A DNA stretch of 64,000 nucleotides from CAZJYI01 sp964550025. GTDB taxonomy: Bacteria > Verrucomicrobiota > Kiritimatiellia > UBA8416 > CAYOBW01. Below the pieces are notes generated by a model. It saw nothing but the letters and a program-made list of their open reading frames with translations, did no database searches and was not told the origin of the DNA. Positions 54,601 through 61,936 of the stretch are shown here, piece after piece (the first letter of the stretch is position 1; every line of letters starts with the position of its first letter). Where the stretch lies: positions 3,258 to 67,257 of the forward strand of contig CAZJYI010000055.1 in the NCBI GenBank assembly GCA_964550025.1. Direction: 5' to 3'. The translations under genes were made by a program, and so were the position numbers.

Positions 54601-56661
54601 CCGGCGCCGGCCAGGTTGGCCGTACAGCGGTCCGGGCTCGCGGAAGGCCGGCGCGACAGCGTGACAACCGGCAGAGCGGCACCTCTGTCGAGCGACGGTG
54701 TCGGCACACCCAGGCTGTCCGCGGCTCCGTCGACGACGGGGGTCGGGCCGGTCGGCCGGGTCGGGGCGCGGGAGCTGGCGATGGTCACGGCGAAGCGTTC
54801 GCCCGGACGGCAGCCTTCTCCGGGGGATACCACGTCGATTCAGGCCCCGACAGGCAAACGTCTTGTTCAGCGGCCGGGCCGCCATGGCGAGGAACCGGCT
54901 CCGACGGCGAGCGCGGCGCCGCGGGGCCGCGGCAGCCGCCTGGACCGTGCCTCCTCGGGCGGCGACGGCACACGCCTGCAGAGCGGTGTTCCGAGGCTTC
55001 GCGCCCGGGAGGGTGCCCCCGTCGCGCATCGTCCTTCGGTCTCTCCCGTCCGAGGAGGCAGCGCCGTGCGCACGCCGACGGTCGACACCGGAAAGCAGGC
55101 GCCGGGCACGGAGGGGCTTGCGCATGCGCTTGCCATGAACATCCCGACGGGGGGTGCGAAGTTCGACACGGGCATCGGTGTGTCGTCGCCGGAAGAGGCC
55201 GTCAGCCTGCATGTCCCCGCGGCCGGTCTCGCCGTAGACGTGGCCCGCAGCGCGACACCGGGAGGACTCGCGTCCAAGCTGCCCGCAACGCCGCGCGCGG
55301 CGCCGCTGAGTCGTCCGAAGTCGGCCTCCGTTCCCGGCGTGCGGATGCGTGAACTGAAGTCCCACTTGAGCTTCACGATCGGCGACGGGAAGTCGGGTCG
55401 CGCCTCGGCCACGGTCGGCCTGGCGCGATATGGCGGCGACTGGGATTGCAGTCCAACGGCCATGATGTTCCTCTGTCACCAGATTCGCGAACGAACCGGC
55501 ATGGCGCTGGAGGCGACGGACAAGGTGGTTTCGCTCGACGCGCCGGAATTGAAGAAACTGCCGTTCGTCTACATGACGGGCCACAAGGACTTCCGGTTCA
55601 CGGAACGTGAGCTCAACAATCTGCGCGAGTACCTGGAAAACGGCGGATACCTGTGGGCTGACGACTCGACCCATTTCAACGACGAGACGTTCGACCGGGC
55701 GTTTCGCCGCGAGATTCTGCGTGCCCTTCCGGACGCACGCATCGTCAAGCTCGACCAGACCTTCCCCGCGTTCAACACGGGTTACGATCTGACGCGCGGG
55801 TACAAGGGGTACGCGATCCCGCCCGGTGACAAGTACCGGCAGGACTACATCGAGGGGATCATGGTCAACGGGCGCATTGCTGTTGTCTACACGCGCAACG
55901 ACTATGGAGACGGATTGAACATCGACCCGTTGACCCATCCGCTCAAACCGTCGCTGACGGATCTCAGCCCCGCCGAGATGCAGGAGGGCGCAACCCGCAT
56001 GGGTGTCAACATGGTCCTGCATTTCCTGACGCACGCCGGAAAGGTCGAGGCGGACTTCCTTGACCGCGCGGCGGCTACACTGCGCAAGGCGAAGGACGAA
56101 TCGCGCCCGGCCATGCCGGCCGGACCTACGCGTCCGTTCGCGCGCTCGGCTACGCCCGGAGAGTGGCAGCACGAGGAGTGGAGCGACGCGGGGAGCATGA
56201 CGGGAGAAGGCCGCAAACTGGTGTTGCGATTCCAGCGCGGTCCGCAGGGCAAGACCGCCGTTTCCCTGCAGTGCTCGCCGCCCCTGGAGTTGACCACGGA
56301 GGAGATCGTCGCTCTTGATGTAGAGAGTCGCCTGCGTTGTGGGTGCCGGCTTGCGCTTGGCATCGCCGTGGGCGACCGCTTTTACGAATCGCAGCCTTTC
56401 TACCTCAAACCCGGCCGCAACACGGCGTTCTTCGACATGTCGGCGCGCACGTTCAAGACGGAGAGCACGAACTGGGAATACCGGTCGGGCTTCGACTCCT
56501 TTGTCAAGGCAGACCGCTTGACGCTGCTTGTCTATTCCCCCATGCCGGGCGAGATCACCATCGAGAACGCACGGATCGTAGCGGCGTCATCAAGGTCCAC
56601 CGCTCCCCGCATGCCCCCTGTTCCCAGGGGACCCACCGCCTACGAGCTGCGTGCGCCGTGA
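48673..56661 (+). CDS. Giant vWA / TonB-like helix / repeat linker / DUF4159 protein, about 2660 aa
   Basis: I chose the ATG at 48673, overlapping the exbD stop; a GTG near 48725 is possible. Residues 52-75 (LARISPFPALLALLAAGTT) form a signal peptide. A vWA domain covers 175-365 with MIDAS LIDDSRS. Ig-like beta domains follow. Near 876-934 are two helices. The second, FIVSSAVHALLFLLTMDLL, has the SxxxH signature of TonB-family N-terminal helices. A long Ala/Pro/Glu-rich linker follows, including three tandem copies of about 185 residues (52504-54165). DUF4159 (about 2233-2460) has YMTGHKDFRFTERELNNLREYLENGGYLWADD. A C-terminal beta-sandwich ends the protein. The likely topology has both ends in the periplasm. 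Confidence 0.88.
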   Translation: MNDAKGRRGKDRERRQLVTSIRRDSRVRVGVGVREDPAHASLPVRTRTRTLARISPFPALLALLAAGTTTLAAGKVLHPRQDTADPHYATVRLDAAEVGDQPSFKAYVLPPGAERSERYRAKGVFPKRSGGSWLLHLRGWPGGLAGPADILVAAHQDGKTVTSRFPGAMTLARRRIDVALLIDDSRSMRKTDPERLRVSAANLFASIAATRDDVATLTVIGFSGRARLLLPPTPPRESGTITEALGQFEALGSTDMDAAFFMACRVMKDLPESLKMAVVLSDGRDEPGIYRGAHALFQTRRWPAFTIGLSDLADHATLKRISEATGGRYFFSPTKDELASIFRDIALSIHRSVHVTDWRVEPGGRRTIPVDDSISRLTFALAYGNKGASVSLKPPGGTPLPLPAPGNRALLDVPSPLLGTWEASAGEKGNDTLFVTADSDLELIPFPILESATGAAPVEASCVLVRGNAPVPGVDIAAELAGRRVRLYDDGKHGDTAADDGIYGGVVVPDTVAGTHTCTLVAEGRTAGGFAFERRAKLDVDVVVPEPPPSWAHPEVAVFALYPGASAAQHVAMGGADKAELSVALPALPDGLKASCAEPPVRIPADGRADVRIQIGAGADVRPGTYTGKTRVGIGDNMHETTLQIVVMAPSVIVKPARYDFGVIEPGATATGRIEVQLSPTGAVPATVSQTEPARLTGLPEALTLQSGEAQVWTPTVAVPTNALPGPRSAEITLDWGWGRRQIPVTWDVPTPKPKPPSMPETEPTPDREPEHKPERDLTHDPGVETVAKVPREQSDAQRKDDGRMPVPGVVPEESAQTGRTNQVAIAPPVRPGMRTGGEAPGTTPSAPAVAIDGDTTPEVRGPAGTGPARKLTSKPWPLHLLLLLLLAALLFLLIYCLLKYVHVHPMLKYFIVSSAVHALLFLLTMDLLIETRIVKLEEIAPELAVKVEALEESLGFEITPDGPEIDVEETETASNLDRHSAETGKSADHTPSQVSEGRAEESSIEAAATLPDEAPSLAEYDDELTKQTAGTDSPTEEVEIETKSEPTPEQVEQESPIEAEPYEVADLETRDAAESRPTAPDPRENAVEALDTVPQPAEEAAPVSPAELERADPELAPEAVREELVVESKTAPSEPAIEPAEQAVEVQRSEPAPTSEADLAAERPAEGDAAPASMDAVSAEAQAAARELAADLLEKHSMASADVAPSERDAKIAVKLVSAELPRESPTPRDVDRAELTESAEGDRAESEPSRPDAPEDPEVAETEVAELSSSQSAAGDVVPIEAADAGKQAVDPQNVPEVEAVVPVKSAEGADTVLEEPGAAAGAVPRAEADSEQQRATAGPVDHAVDDAQRADVAHAAQPASDVPAAPVEILAGADAKQESAPAPTVAEEPVGSLAKPTETKGTPADSGPSQLDVQPAALTAAEQAERRRGQGAARQPETTPGAATEVAALDVPRDAGTGDAIPLDTAASAVKQSVAPQGVPAVEAVVPVKAATGAADTGHEEPGTTAGAVPRAEAGGEQQRATAGRIGASSADARPSDIAGTVRAASGNLATPVDIRTGAGSKQETAPAPTVAERPVGSLAKPTATQGASSDSAPARLDVQPAGLTAARQAERRGQRAARQPETAPGMETEVAVPGVPRTAGRGEIVPLEAAPGRAKQAAAAQGVPTVAAVVPVKASDAARDAAHDGPATGRGAVPRAEAAGRRHRAAVGSVGMADADARPSQIVGAARDTSGNLSAPVNVPTSLAAKRERAPAPTVAEGPVASLSKLARDDGAPSESGPSRVDLQPAGLATARHAERRGNRTVQQPSAVSDAAAAAALAPVGTVAGRTPRAQARTLVAETGKQAPGQHPSVETTDAVQAPRAKRARRPSDATGSRADSDSVSRVAGNVPRSTAGGRSTRLSAGAAAVDGGHAQAAAPLAAPRSAAQAGTVRMPDPSAGGARSKRSVAPAFAVTDGDAGPSPKMAAQTVAGPAQPAPARLAVQRSGLAEGRRDSVTTGRAAPLSSDGVGTPRLSAAPSTTGVGPVGRVGARELAMVTAKRSPGRQPSPGDTTSIQAPTGKRLVQRPGRHGEEPAPTASAAPRGRGSRLDRASSGGDGTRLQSGVPRLRAREGAPVAHRPSVSPVRGGSAVRTPTVDTGKQAPGTEGLAHALAMNIPTGGAKFDTGIGVSSPEEAVSLHVPAAGLAVDVARSATPGGLASKLPATPRAAPLSRPKSASVPGVRMRELKSHLSFTIGDGKSGRASATVGLARYGGDWDCSPTAMMFLCHQIRERTGMALEATDKVVSLDAPELKKLPFVYMTGHKDFRFTERELNNLREYLENGGYLWADDSTHFNDETFDRAFRREILRALPDARIVKLDQTFPAFNTGYDLTRGYKGYAIPPGDKYRQDYIEGIMVNGRIAVVYTRNDYGDGLNIDPLTHPLKPSLTDLSPAEMQEGATRMGVNMVLHFLTHAGKVEADFLDRAAATLRKAKDESRPAMPAGPTRPFARSATPGEWQHEEWSDAGSMTGEGRKLVLRFQRGPQGKTAVSLQCSPPLELTTEEIVALDVESRLRCGCRLALGIAVGDRFYESQPFYLKPGRNTAFFDMSARTFKTESTNWEYRSGFDSFVKADRLTLLVYSPMPGEITIENARIVAASSRSTAPRMPPVPRGPTAYELRAP
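48747..48831. repeat. GTACGAGTA-type inverted repeat within the 5' end of the giant gene
   Basis: Left arm 48747-48774 (GCGTGTACGAGTAGGTGTAG and onward) and right arm 48804-48831 are inverted, each made of iterated GTACGAGT words. They encode RVRVGVGVRE and VRTRTRTL before the signal peptide. A relative is at 38212-38241. Confidence 0.65.
52504..54165 (+). repeat. Three tandem repeats of about 555 bp (185 aa) in the giant gene
   Basis: Units begin at 52504 (DVVPIEAADAGKQAV), 53056 (DAIPLDTAASAVKQSV) and 53611 (EIVPLEAAPGRAKQAA). Shared blocks include VEAVVPVK, GAVPRAEA, APAPTVAE, PVGSLAKP and DVQPAALTA. Spacing is 552 and 555 bp, always in frame. Confidence 0.8.
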
Positions 56662-56676
56662 GCGGGAAGTGACGGC

Positions 56677-57408
56677 ATGCACCCCATGTTCTCCATCATC
56701 GTTCCAGCCCACAACGAGGAGCGATACCTTGCGGGTTGTCTCGATGCCGTCGAGCGGGCGGCGGCCGGGGTTGACGGTTCGGTGGAGACCATCGTCGTCC
56801 TGAACCGTTGCACGGACGGAACGCAACGGATTGCAGAGGACCGTGGCGCGCGTATCGCCGGCTGCGAAGGGCGCAATCTCGCCGCCATCCGCAACGCCGG
56901 CGCCGCCCTGGCGACGGGCGATATCCTGGTCACCGTCGATGCCGACAGTCGCATGTCCGACAACGCGCTTGCGGAGGCCGGCAAGGCCCTCGCTTCGGGC
57001 CGGTACGTTGGGGGCGGCGTGCCCATCCATCCCGAACGCAGGTCCGCGCCTATCGTGTTGACCGGCATCGCCATTCTCTCCCTCTGCGCCGCCATGGGCG
57101 TACCGTCCGCCGGCATGTTCTGGTGCTACCGGCGGGACTTCGAGGCCGTCGGGGGATTTGACGAAGCGAAACACACGGCCGAAGACATCGACTTCGCGCT
57201 GCGGCTCAAAGCGCACGGGGCAAAGAGCGGCCGGCGCTACGGTACGTTGCGGAAGGCCCGGCTGCTGACCTCCTGCCGCAAGTTCGATCAATTCGGTGAC
57301 TGGTTTGCTATCAAGCTGATGTTGCGCTATCCCGTCAAGACCTGGCGCGGCCTGCACGGCCTCGACGAGGAGTTCGGCAATCGGTACTGGTATGACGTGG
57401 GGCGGTGA
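56677..57408 (+). CDS. Family 2 glycosyltransferase (GT-A)
   Basis: 243 aa. N-terminal MFSIIVPAHNEERYLAGCLDAV, a DxD-like metal motif in ILVTVDADSRM, and FWCYRRDFEAVGGFDEAKHTAEDIDFALRLKAHG, which supplies the family ED acidic motif. A short C-terminal hydrophobic patch (MLRYPVKTW) may contact membrane. It starts 15 bp after the giant gene's stop and may be part of that operon. The acceptor is unknown. Confidence 0.92.
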   Translation: MHPMFSIIVPAHNEERYLAGCLDAVERAAAGVDGSVETIVVLNRCTDGTQRIAEDRGARIAGCEGRNLAAIRNAGAALATGDILVTVDADSRMSDNALAEAGKALASGRYVGGGVPIHPERRSAPIVLTGIAILSLCAAMGVPSAGMFWCYRRDFEAVGGFDEAKHTAEDIDFALRLKAHGAKSGRRYGTLRKARLLTSCRKFDQFGDWFAIKLMLRYPVKTWRGLHGLDEEFGNRYWYDVGR

Positions 57409-57416
57409 ATACGCTT

Positions 57417-58382
57417 CTACCGCGTGTCGTCCGCCACGACGCGGTTCCGGCCCTGCTCCTTGGCGCTGTAGAGTCGGCGGTCGGCCCGTTCGAACATGGC
57501 GTTGACCGTGTCGCCGGGGCGCAGGCAGGTCACGCCGATGCTGACAGCCAGAGTGATCGTTTCCCCTTCCTCGTGGAGCGGCGATTCCATCACGGCGGTG
57601 CGGATGCGCTCGGCGAGGGCAGTGGCCTCGCCGGCCTCGCCGGGCACGATGACCGCGAACTCCTCTCCCCCCCAGCGCGCAAGCATCTCCGACGTGCGAA
57701 TGCACCCGCGCATAACGTCGGCCAGGTGCCGGAGGGCCCTGTCCCCTACGTCGTGACCGCACTGGTCGTTGATTCGCTTGAAATGATCGACATCGATCAG
57801 CAGGAGGGAAAGCGCTTCGTCACGCCGCTTGGCCAGGGCCAGGTGATGGCGAAGCCCGTAGAGGAACTGGTGTCGGTTATCGAGGCCCGTCAGGGCATCG
57901 CGCGTGGCCCATTCGTACATCGACTCGTTGCGACGCAGCTCGCCTTCGGAACGCAGGAAAAACCCCACCACGGTGGAACCGATCGTGATGCGGTCTTTTT
58001 GCGACAGGGGCATGCGGCCCGTTACGCGTTCGCCGTTGAGCTGCGTTCCATTGGAACTGCCGAGGTCCTCAATGAAGCACTGTGGCATCTCGTCGGCGTT
58101 GTCGATGTTGTCGCATAGGATGGCACAATGCCGCCGCGATACGCCGTCATCGTGCATTTCGATCTCGGCGCGGCGCCCCCGGCCGATCACCGTCTCCGGT
58201 CCGTAGATGCCGAAGATGGCGCCTTCCTGGAGACCGGCCAGGACGATCAGGACGGGACGGACTTGCTCGCTGCCGCGCATCAGCGCTTCGCGCGCAGTTT
58301 CAACGTCCGGCGCCGTGACCTGCGTCAGGAAGTGTTCATCCTCGGGGGGGATTACCCCCTCTTCCTTTGTGTTCTCGCTCAC
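57417..58382 (-). CDS. FHA-GGDEF diguanylate cyclase
   Basis: 321 aa, GTG start at 58382. FHA domain at about 50-145 (ETVIGRGRRAEIEMHDDGVSRRHCAI, DLGSSNGTQLNGERV), then GGDEF from about 155 with active-site ARWGGEEF and DHFKRINDQCGHDVGDRAL. The inhibitory I-site position reads RTSE instead of RxxD, so feedback inhibition by c-di-GMP may be weak. The FHA domain implies control by a threonine-phosphorylated partner, plausibly a target of the kinases earlier in the window. A PilZ receptor is encoded at 29192-29629. It is convergent with the glycosyltransferase gene, 8 bp apart. Confidence 0.94.
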   Translation of the reverse strand: MSENTKEEGVIPPEDEHFLTQVTAPDVETAREALMRGSEQVRPVLIVLAGLQEGAIFGIYGPETVIGRGRRAEIEMHDDGVSRRHCAILCDNIDNADEMPQCFIEDLGSSNGTQLNGERVTGRMPLSQKDRITIGSTVVGFFLRSEGELRRNESMYEWATRDALTGLDNRHQFLYGLRHHLALAKRRDEALSLLLIDVDHFKRINDQCGHDVGDRALRHLADVMRGCIRTSEMLARWGGEEFAVIVPGEAGEATALAERIRTAVMESPLHEEGETITLAVSIGVTCLRPGDTVNAMFERADRRLYSAKEQGRNRVVADDTR

Positions 58383-58580
58383 GGTTGCCTCAATGCATCA
58401 GGATGCATACACGCGTTCAATGGTCGATACTTTAGCAGATCCGCGCTGTTTTGCGACATGAATCTTGGCATTCCTCGACGGTTCCTATACCGTGGTCGGC
58501 AGCGGCGGAAAACGGGAAACGAAACGAGGACCGGGCAACGATACGGAGCAATGAGAATCAGGAGATTACCGGTGAAAGGG

Positions 58581-60173
58581 ATGCAAATGGATCGATCGTA
58601 TGGACGACGATTGACGGGACTGGCAGTTGTTCTTACCGCGGGAGCGCTGCTTTCCGCGACACGGGCCGCTCCCCGGAAGCCCAACATCGTCTACATCATG
58701 GCCGACGAGCTTGGGTACTACGACCAGGTGCACGCCCATTCCTACTATCCCCCCTATATCGTCCGCAACAGCGAGGAAGTGCCGCTCAAAGGCAACAAGG
58801 GCGGTTCCAACGGCGAGACCTATTCGCACTACGTCATCGTGGATGCGGCCATGCGATTTATCCGGGACAACAAGGACAGGCCGTTCTTCTGCTATATGCC
58901 GGTCACTCCGCCGCACGGCATCTTCGATATCCCGGACAGCGACCCGGCCTGGACCATCTACAAGGACAAGCCCTGGCCCGAGCCGGTGAAGCGCTACGCG
59001 GCCATGGTCGGCATGCTGGACCGCCAGGTCGGGGACGTCCTGGATCTGCTGAAGGAGCTGGGTCTTGAACGCGATACGCTTGTCTTCTTCTGTGGCGACA
59101 ACGGCGGCGCGGATTACTTCAAATCCAAGGAGCATCCCCGCGGTTTCCACGGCGCCAACGTGCACCCGAAGACGGGTGAGCAGTTCCGCGGCCGGAAAGG
59201 CAACCTCTACGAGGGCGGTCTGCGCATTCCCATGATTGCCTACTGGCCGGGCAAGATCGCCCCCGGGCGGGTGAGCGACTTGCTGTGGTATTTCCCGGAC
59301 GTGCTTCCAACGCTGGCCGAGGTGGCCGGCGCCACGCCGCCGGGCGACACCGACGGCATCTCCATCGTGCCCGAGCTGCTGGGCGAGAAGGCGGCCGGGC
59401 GCAAGCAGGATCAGCATGAGTACCTCTACTGGGAGCTGGGGGGCCAGACGGCCGTGAGAATGCAACACTGGAAAGCCGTCCGACCGGGCAACAAGGCCGA
59501 GTGGGAACTCTACGACCTGCGGGAAGACATCGAGGAGAAGACCAGCGTTGCGGACGGGAACCCGGAGATCCTCGCGAAGATGAAGGCCTTCGCCGCGGCG
59601 GCGCACGAACCTGTTCGCGAAGGCGTGTTCCACGACCGCGCCATCCACGAACGCGACCGCCAGGCCAAGTACGGGTTCGAAAAGGGTGCGCGCTCCATGT
59701 CCAGCCGCAACCCCAACGCCCAGCGCCTGCCGACAGACGGGCTGATACCCCGCAAGCGGTACAAGCTGGTGCGCGTGAGCAGCGAATCCCGGTCCAACTT
59801 CAAGACTGGCGCCTGCGCGTTCGACGAGAACCCGAATACGTGGTGGCACTCCCAGTTCACCCCAGCTCTGGCAAAGCACCCGCATGAGCTGGTCATCGAC
59901 CTCGGGAAGGCCCGTACCGTGCGGGGATTCCGTTACCTTGCGCGCCAGGACGGCGGCTGGAACGGGGCCGTCAAGACATGCGAGCTGCTCGTCGCCGACA
60001 AACCCGACGCGTTTGGCGAGGTGGCTGTCAAGAAGGAGCTGGCGAAGACGAAGAAGCCGCAGGAGGTTACGTGCACGCCGGTCAAAGGCCGCTACGTCAT
60101 GCTGCGCGCGCTGTCGGAAGTCAACGACGGTCCGTGGGCGTCGGTGGCGGAGTTCGGAGTGATCGGGGAGTGA
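58581..60173 (+). CDS. Sulfatase-family protein with the catalytic core deleted, plus F5/8-type C domain
   Basis: 530 aa from the ATG at 58581; starts at 58551 and 58587 are also possible. Signal peptide GLAVVLTAGALLSATRA. The N-terminal sulfatase signature KPNIVYIMADELGYYD is followed immediately by QVHAHSYYPPYIVRN, which in intact relatives lies over a hundred residues later. The missing part includes the CxPxR formylglycine motif and the first GKWG-type motif. The rest is colinear (DRPFFCYMPVTPPHG, YAAMVGMLDRQVGDVLDLL, CGDNGG, YEGGLRIPMIAYWPGKI). A discoidin-like carbohydrate-binding domain (about 400-530) ends it. The frame is intact, but hydrolysis is not expected. Confidence 0.85.
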   Translation: MQMDRSYGRRLTGLAVVLTAGALLSATRAAPRKPNIVYIMADELGYYDQVHAHSYYPPYIVRNSEEVPLKGNKGGSNGETYSHYVIVDAAMRFIRDNKDRPFFCYMPVTPPHGIFDIPDSDPAWTIYKDKPWPEPVKRYAAMVGMLDRQVGDVLDLLKELGLERDTLVFFCGDNGGADYFKSKEHPRGFHGANVHPKTGEQFRGRKGNLYEGGLRIPMIAYWPGKIAPGRVSDLLWYFPDVLPTLAEVAGATPPGDTDGISIVPELLGEKAAGRKQDQHEYLYWELGGQTAVRMQHWKAVRPGNKAEWELYDLREDIEEKTSVADGNPEILAKMKAFAAAAHEPVREGVFHDRAIHERDRQAKYGFEKGARSMSSRNPNAQRLPTDGLIPRKRYKLVRVSSESRSNFKTGACAFDENPNTWWHSQFTPALAKHPHELVIDLGKARTVRGFRYLARQDGGWNGAVKTCELLVADKPDAFGEVAVKKELAKTKKPQEVTCTPVKGRYVMLRALSEVNDGPWASVAEFGVIGE

Positions 60174-60180
60174 ACGGTGG

Positions 60181-60229
60181 AGCCCGCGCTCGGCAAGCGC
60201 GGGCTACAGTAGCCCTCCGCCGCGGCGGA
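60181..60229. terminator. Two perfect hairpins after the sulfatase gene
   Basis: AGCCCGCGCT-CGGCA-AGCGCGGGCT (60181-60205) and the 14-bp palindrome TCCGCCGCGGCGGA (60216-60229). There is no U-tract, so they may be REP-like elements or factor-assisted stops rather than simple terminators. Confidence 0.5.
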
Positions 60230-60264
60230 CAGAAGTGGGCAGTACCTGGAACGGGAGGAAGAGG

Positions 60265-61149
60265 ATGAAGACAACGAAGCTGCAGTTTCTGGCCGCAACA
60301 GCGGCCTGTGTTCTGACAACCTGCATGGTCACACGCGCCGCCGACAAGTTCACAGCCGACTGGGAATCGCTGAAGCAGCGCGAACCGGCGCCGGAGTGGT
60401 TTCGCGACGCGAAGTTCGGGATCTACTTCCACTGGGGTGTCTACTCCGTACCGGCCTTTGGCAGCGAATGGTACCCGCGCAACATGCACCTGGCGGGGCG
60501 GCGCGAGAATAAGCACCATATCGAAACCTACGGCGATCCGACCGAGTTCGGCTACCACGACTTCGTACCGAAGTTCAGAGCGGAGAGATTCGACCCCGAC
60601 GAGTGGGCCGAACTGTTCGAGAAGGCCGGCGCGCGCTTCGCGGGACCCGTGTGCGAACACCACGACGGCTTCGCCATGTGGGCCAGCAAGGTCACTCCCT
60701 GGAATGCCGGGGACATGGGGCCTAAACGGGACCTGACGGGCGAGCTGGAGAAGGCCGTCCGGGCACGCGATATGCGCTTCGTGGCAACGTTCCATCACGC
60801 CCGCAACAGCCTGTGGGAGAAGAGGGGGAAAGGCCAGTGGTCGGGACACTACGACGGCGTGAAGAACAACTACCCGTCGCTCCTGGACGACCCGAAGAAC
60901 GCCGTTCTGTACGGTTACATGCCGCGCGAGAAGTTCCTCGACATGTGGAAAGCGAAGCTGATCGAAGCCGGCGGCGGCAAGCTGGCCGGGAAGCCACCCG
61001 TGACCGGGGACTGGGAGAAGTTCGAAACCGTCGCCATCGGCACGATCGAGGTGGGCGAGGCCGGCAAGCAGGTCGTCAAGATCGGACGGGACCCGGGTGC
61101 GGAATGGAAGGCCATCAACATGACGTTTCTGGAGCTCAAAGCGCAGTAG
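60265..61149 (+). CDS. GH29 alpha-L-fucosidase-family protein with catalytic half deleted
   Basis: 294 aa, ATG at 60265 behind GGGAGGAAGAGG. Signal peptide FLAATAACVLTTCMVTRA. The N-terminal GH29 part is clear: PEWFRDAKFGIYFHWGVYSVPAFGSEWYPRNM, FAGPVCEHHDGFAMW, YGYMPREKFLDMWKAKLIE. At residue 234 the sequence jumps to AGGGKLAGKPPVTGDW and a C-terminal accessory domain (FETVAIGTIEVGEAGKQVVK). The section with the WFD nucleophile Asp and the rest of the barrel is absent, whereas intact relatives are roughly 450-500 aa. The frame remains open. It lies 91 bp after the sulfatase, which has a similar deletion. Confidence 0.85.
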   Translation: MKTTKLQFLAATAACVLTTCMVTRAADKFTADWESLKQREPAPEWFRDAKFGIYFHWGVYSVPAFGSEWYPRNMHLAGRRENKHHIETYGDPTEFGYHDFVPKFRAERFDPDEWAELFEKAGARFAGPVCEHHDGFAMWASKVTPWNAGDMGPKRDLTGELEKAVRARDMRFVATFHHARNSLWEKRGKGQWSGHYDGVKNNYPSLLDDPKNAVLYGYMPREKFLDMWKAKLIEAGGGKLAGKPPVTGDWEKFETVAIGTIEVGEAGKQVVKIGRDPGAEWKAINMTFLELKAQ

Positions 61150-61171
61150 CAGAGAACCGGACGGCTCAGCA

Positions 61172-61221
61172 CAGCTTCGCCCTCCATGATGGGTGGACAG
61201 AACCCATGGAGGGCGAGGCTG
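61172..61221. repeat. 17-bp inverted repeat between fucosidase and methyltransferase genes
   Basis: CAGCTTCGCCCTCCATG (61172-61188) and CATGGAGGGCGAGGCTG (61205-61221) pair at 16 of 17 positions around a 16-nt loop. Confidence 0.7.
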
Positions 61222-61260
61222 AGCCGAGCCGCGACCGCCACACACGAAAGACAAGCTGAC

Positions 61261-61881
61261 ATGCCATCCGAACGTGCCGAGCATTGGGACGAGCGCTATG
61301 CGGCGGGGGACGCCCCGTGGGATACGGGGCGGGTCGATCGCAGTCTGCCCCGGGTCCTGTCCCGCTTCGACATCGCGCCGTGCGCTGCCCTCGAGGTCGG
61401 ATGCGGGACGGGCACGAACGCAATCTGGCTGGCGGAGCAGGGCTTCCGGGTGACGTCCACGGACGTCTCCCCGCTGGCTATCGCGGAGGCGGAAACAAAG
61501 ACGCGGAAACACAACCCGGGCGTCACGTTTCGCCTTGGCGACATCCTTCACGATTCCGTTTTCGGCGCCCCCTTTGGTTTCGTGTTCGACCGGGGCTGCT
61601 TCCACACGTACAAGACGGCCGAAGAACGCGCCGCGTTTGCCGAGACGGTTGCGGGTCTGCTGATCGACGGCGGACTCTGGTTCAGCCTGATCGGCAGCAC
61701 GGACGGTCCGCCGCGCGAGGTCGGTCCGCCGCGTCTGTCGGCCGCCGAGGTTGTGGCGACGGCGGAACCGTTCTTCGAGATCCTCTCGCTCGAGTCGTCG
61801 GTCTTCGACTCCGACCAGCCGGAGCCGGCGCGCGCGTGGGCGTGCCTGATGCGGAAGCGGAACGTGCCGGTGAGCAGGTGA
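61261..61881 (+). CDS. Class I SAM-dependent methyltransferase (TPMT/UbiE-like)
   Basis: 206 aa. Motif I LEVGCGTGTNAIWLAEQGFRVTSTDVSP and an N-terminal HWDERYAAGDAPWDTGR typical of thiopurine-methyltransferase-like small-molecule methyltransferases. It is soluble with no signal peptide. There is no strong ribosome site. It methylates an unknown small acceptor. A palindromic element lies just upstream and a cluster of palindromes just downstream. Confidence 0.9.
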   Translation: MPSERAEHWDERYAAGDAPWDTGRVDRSLPRVLSRFDIAPCAALEVGCGTGTNAIWLAEQGFRVTSTDVSPLAIAEAETKTRKHNPGVTFRLGDILHDSVFGAPFGFVFDRGCFHTYKTAEERAAFAETVAGLLIDGGLWFSLIGSTDGPPREVGPPRLSAAEVVATAEPFFEILSLESSVFDSDQPEPARAWACLMRKRNVPVSR

Positions 61882-61936
61882 AGATCTCTTCAAGGGCGAT
61901 GGCCTGACAAGAGACACCGTGCGGAACGGGAGACGC

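Noticed and set aside
54382..56172. Open reading frame of 596 aa on the minus strand
   Set aside because: Antisense to the DUF4159 part of the giant gene. No ribosome site or recognisable domain.
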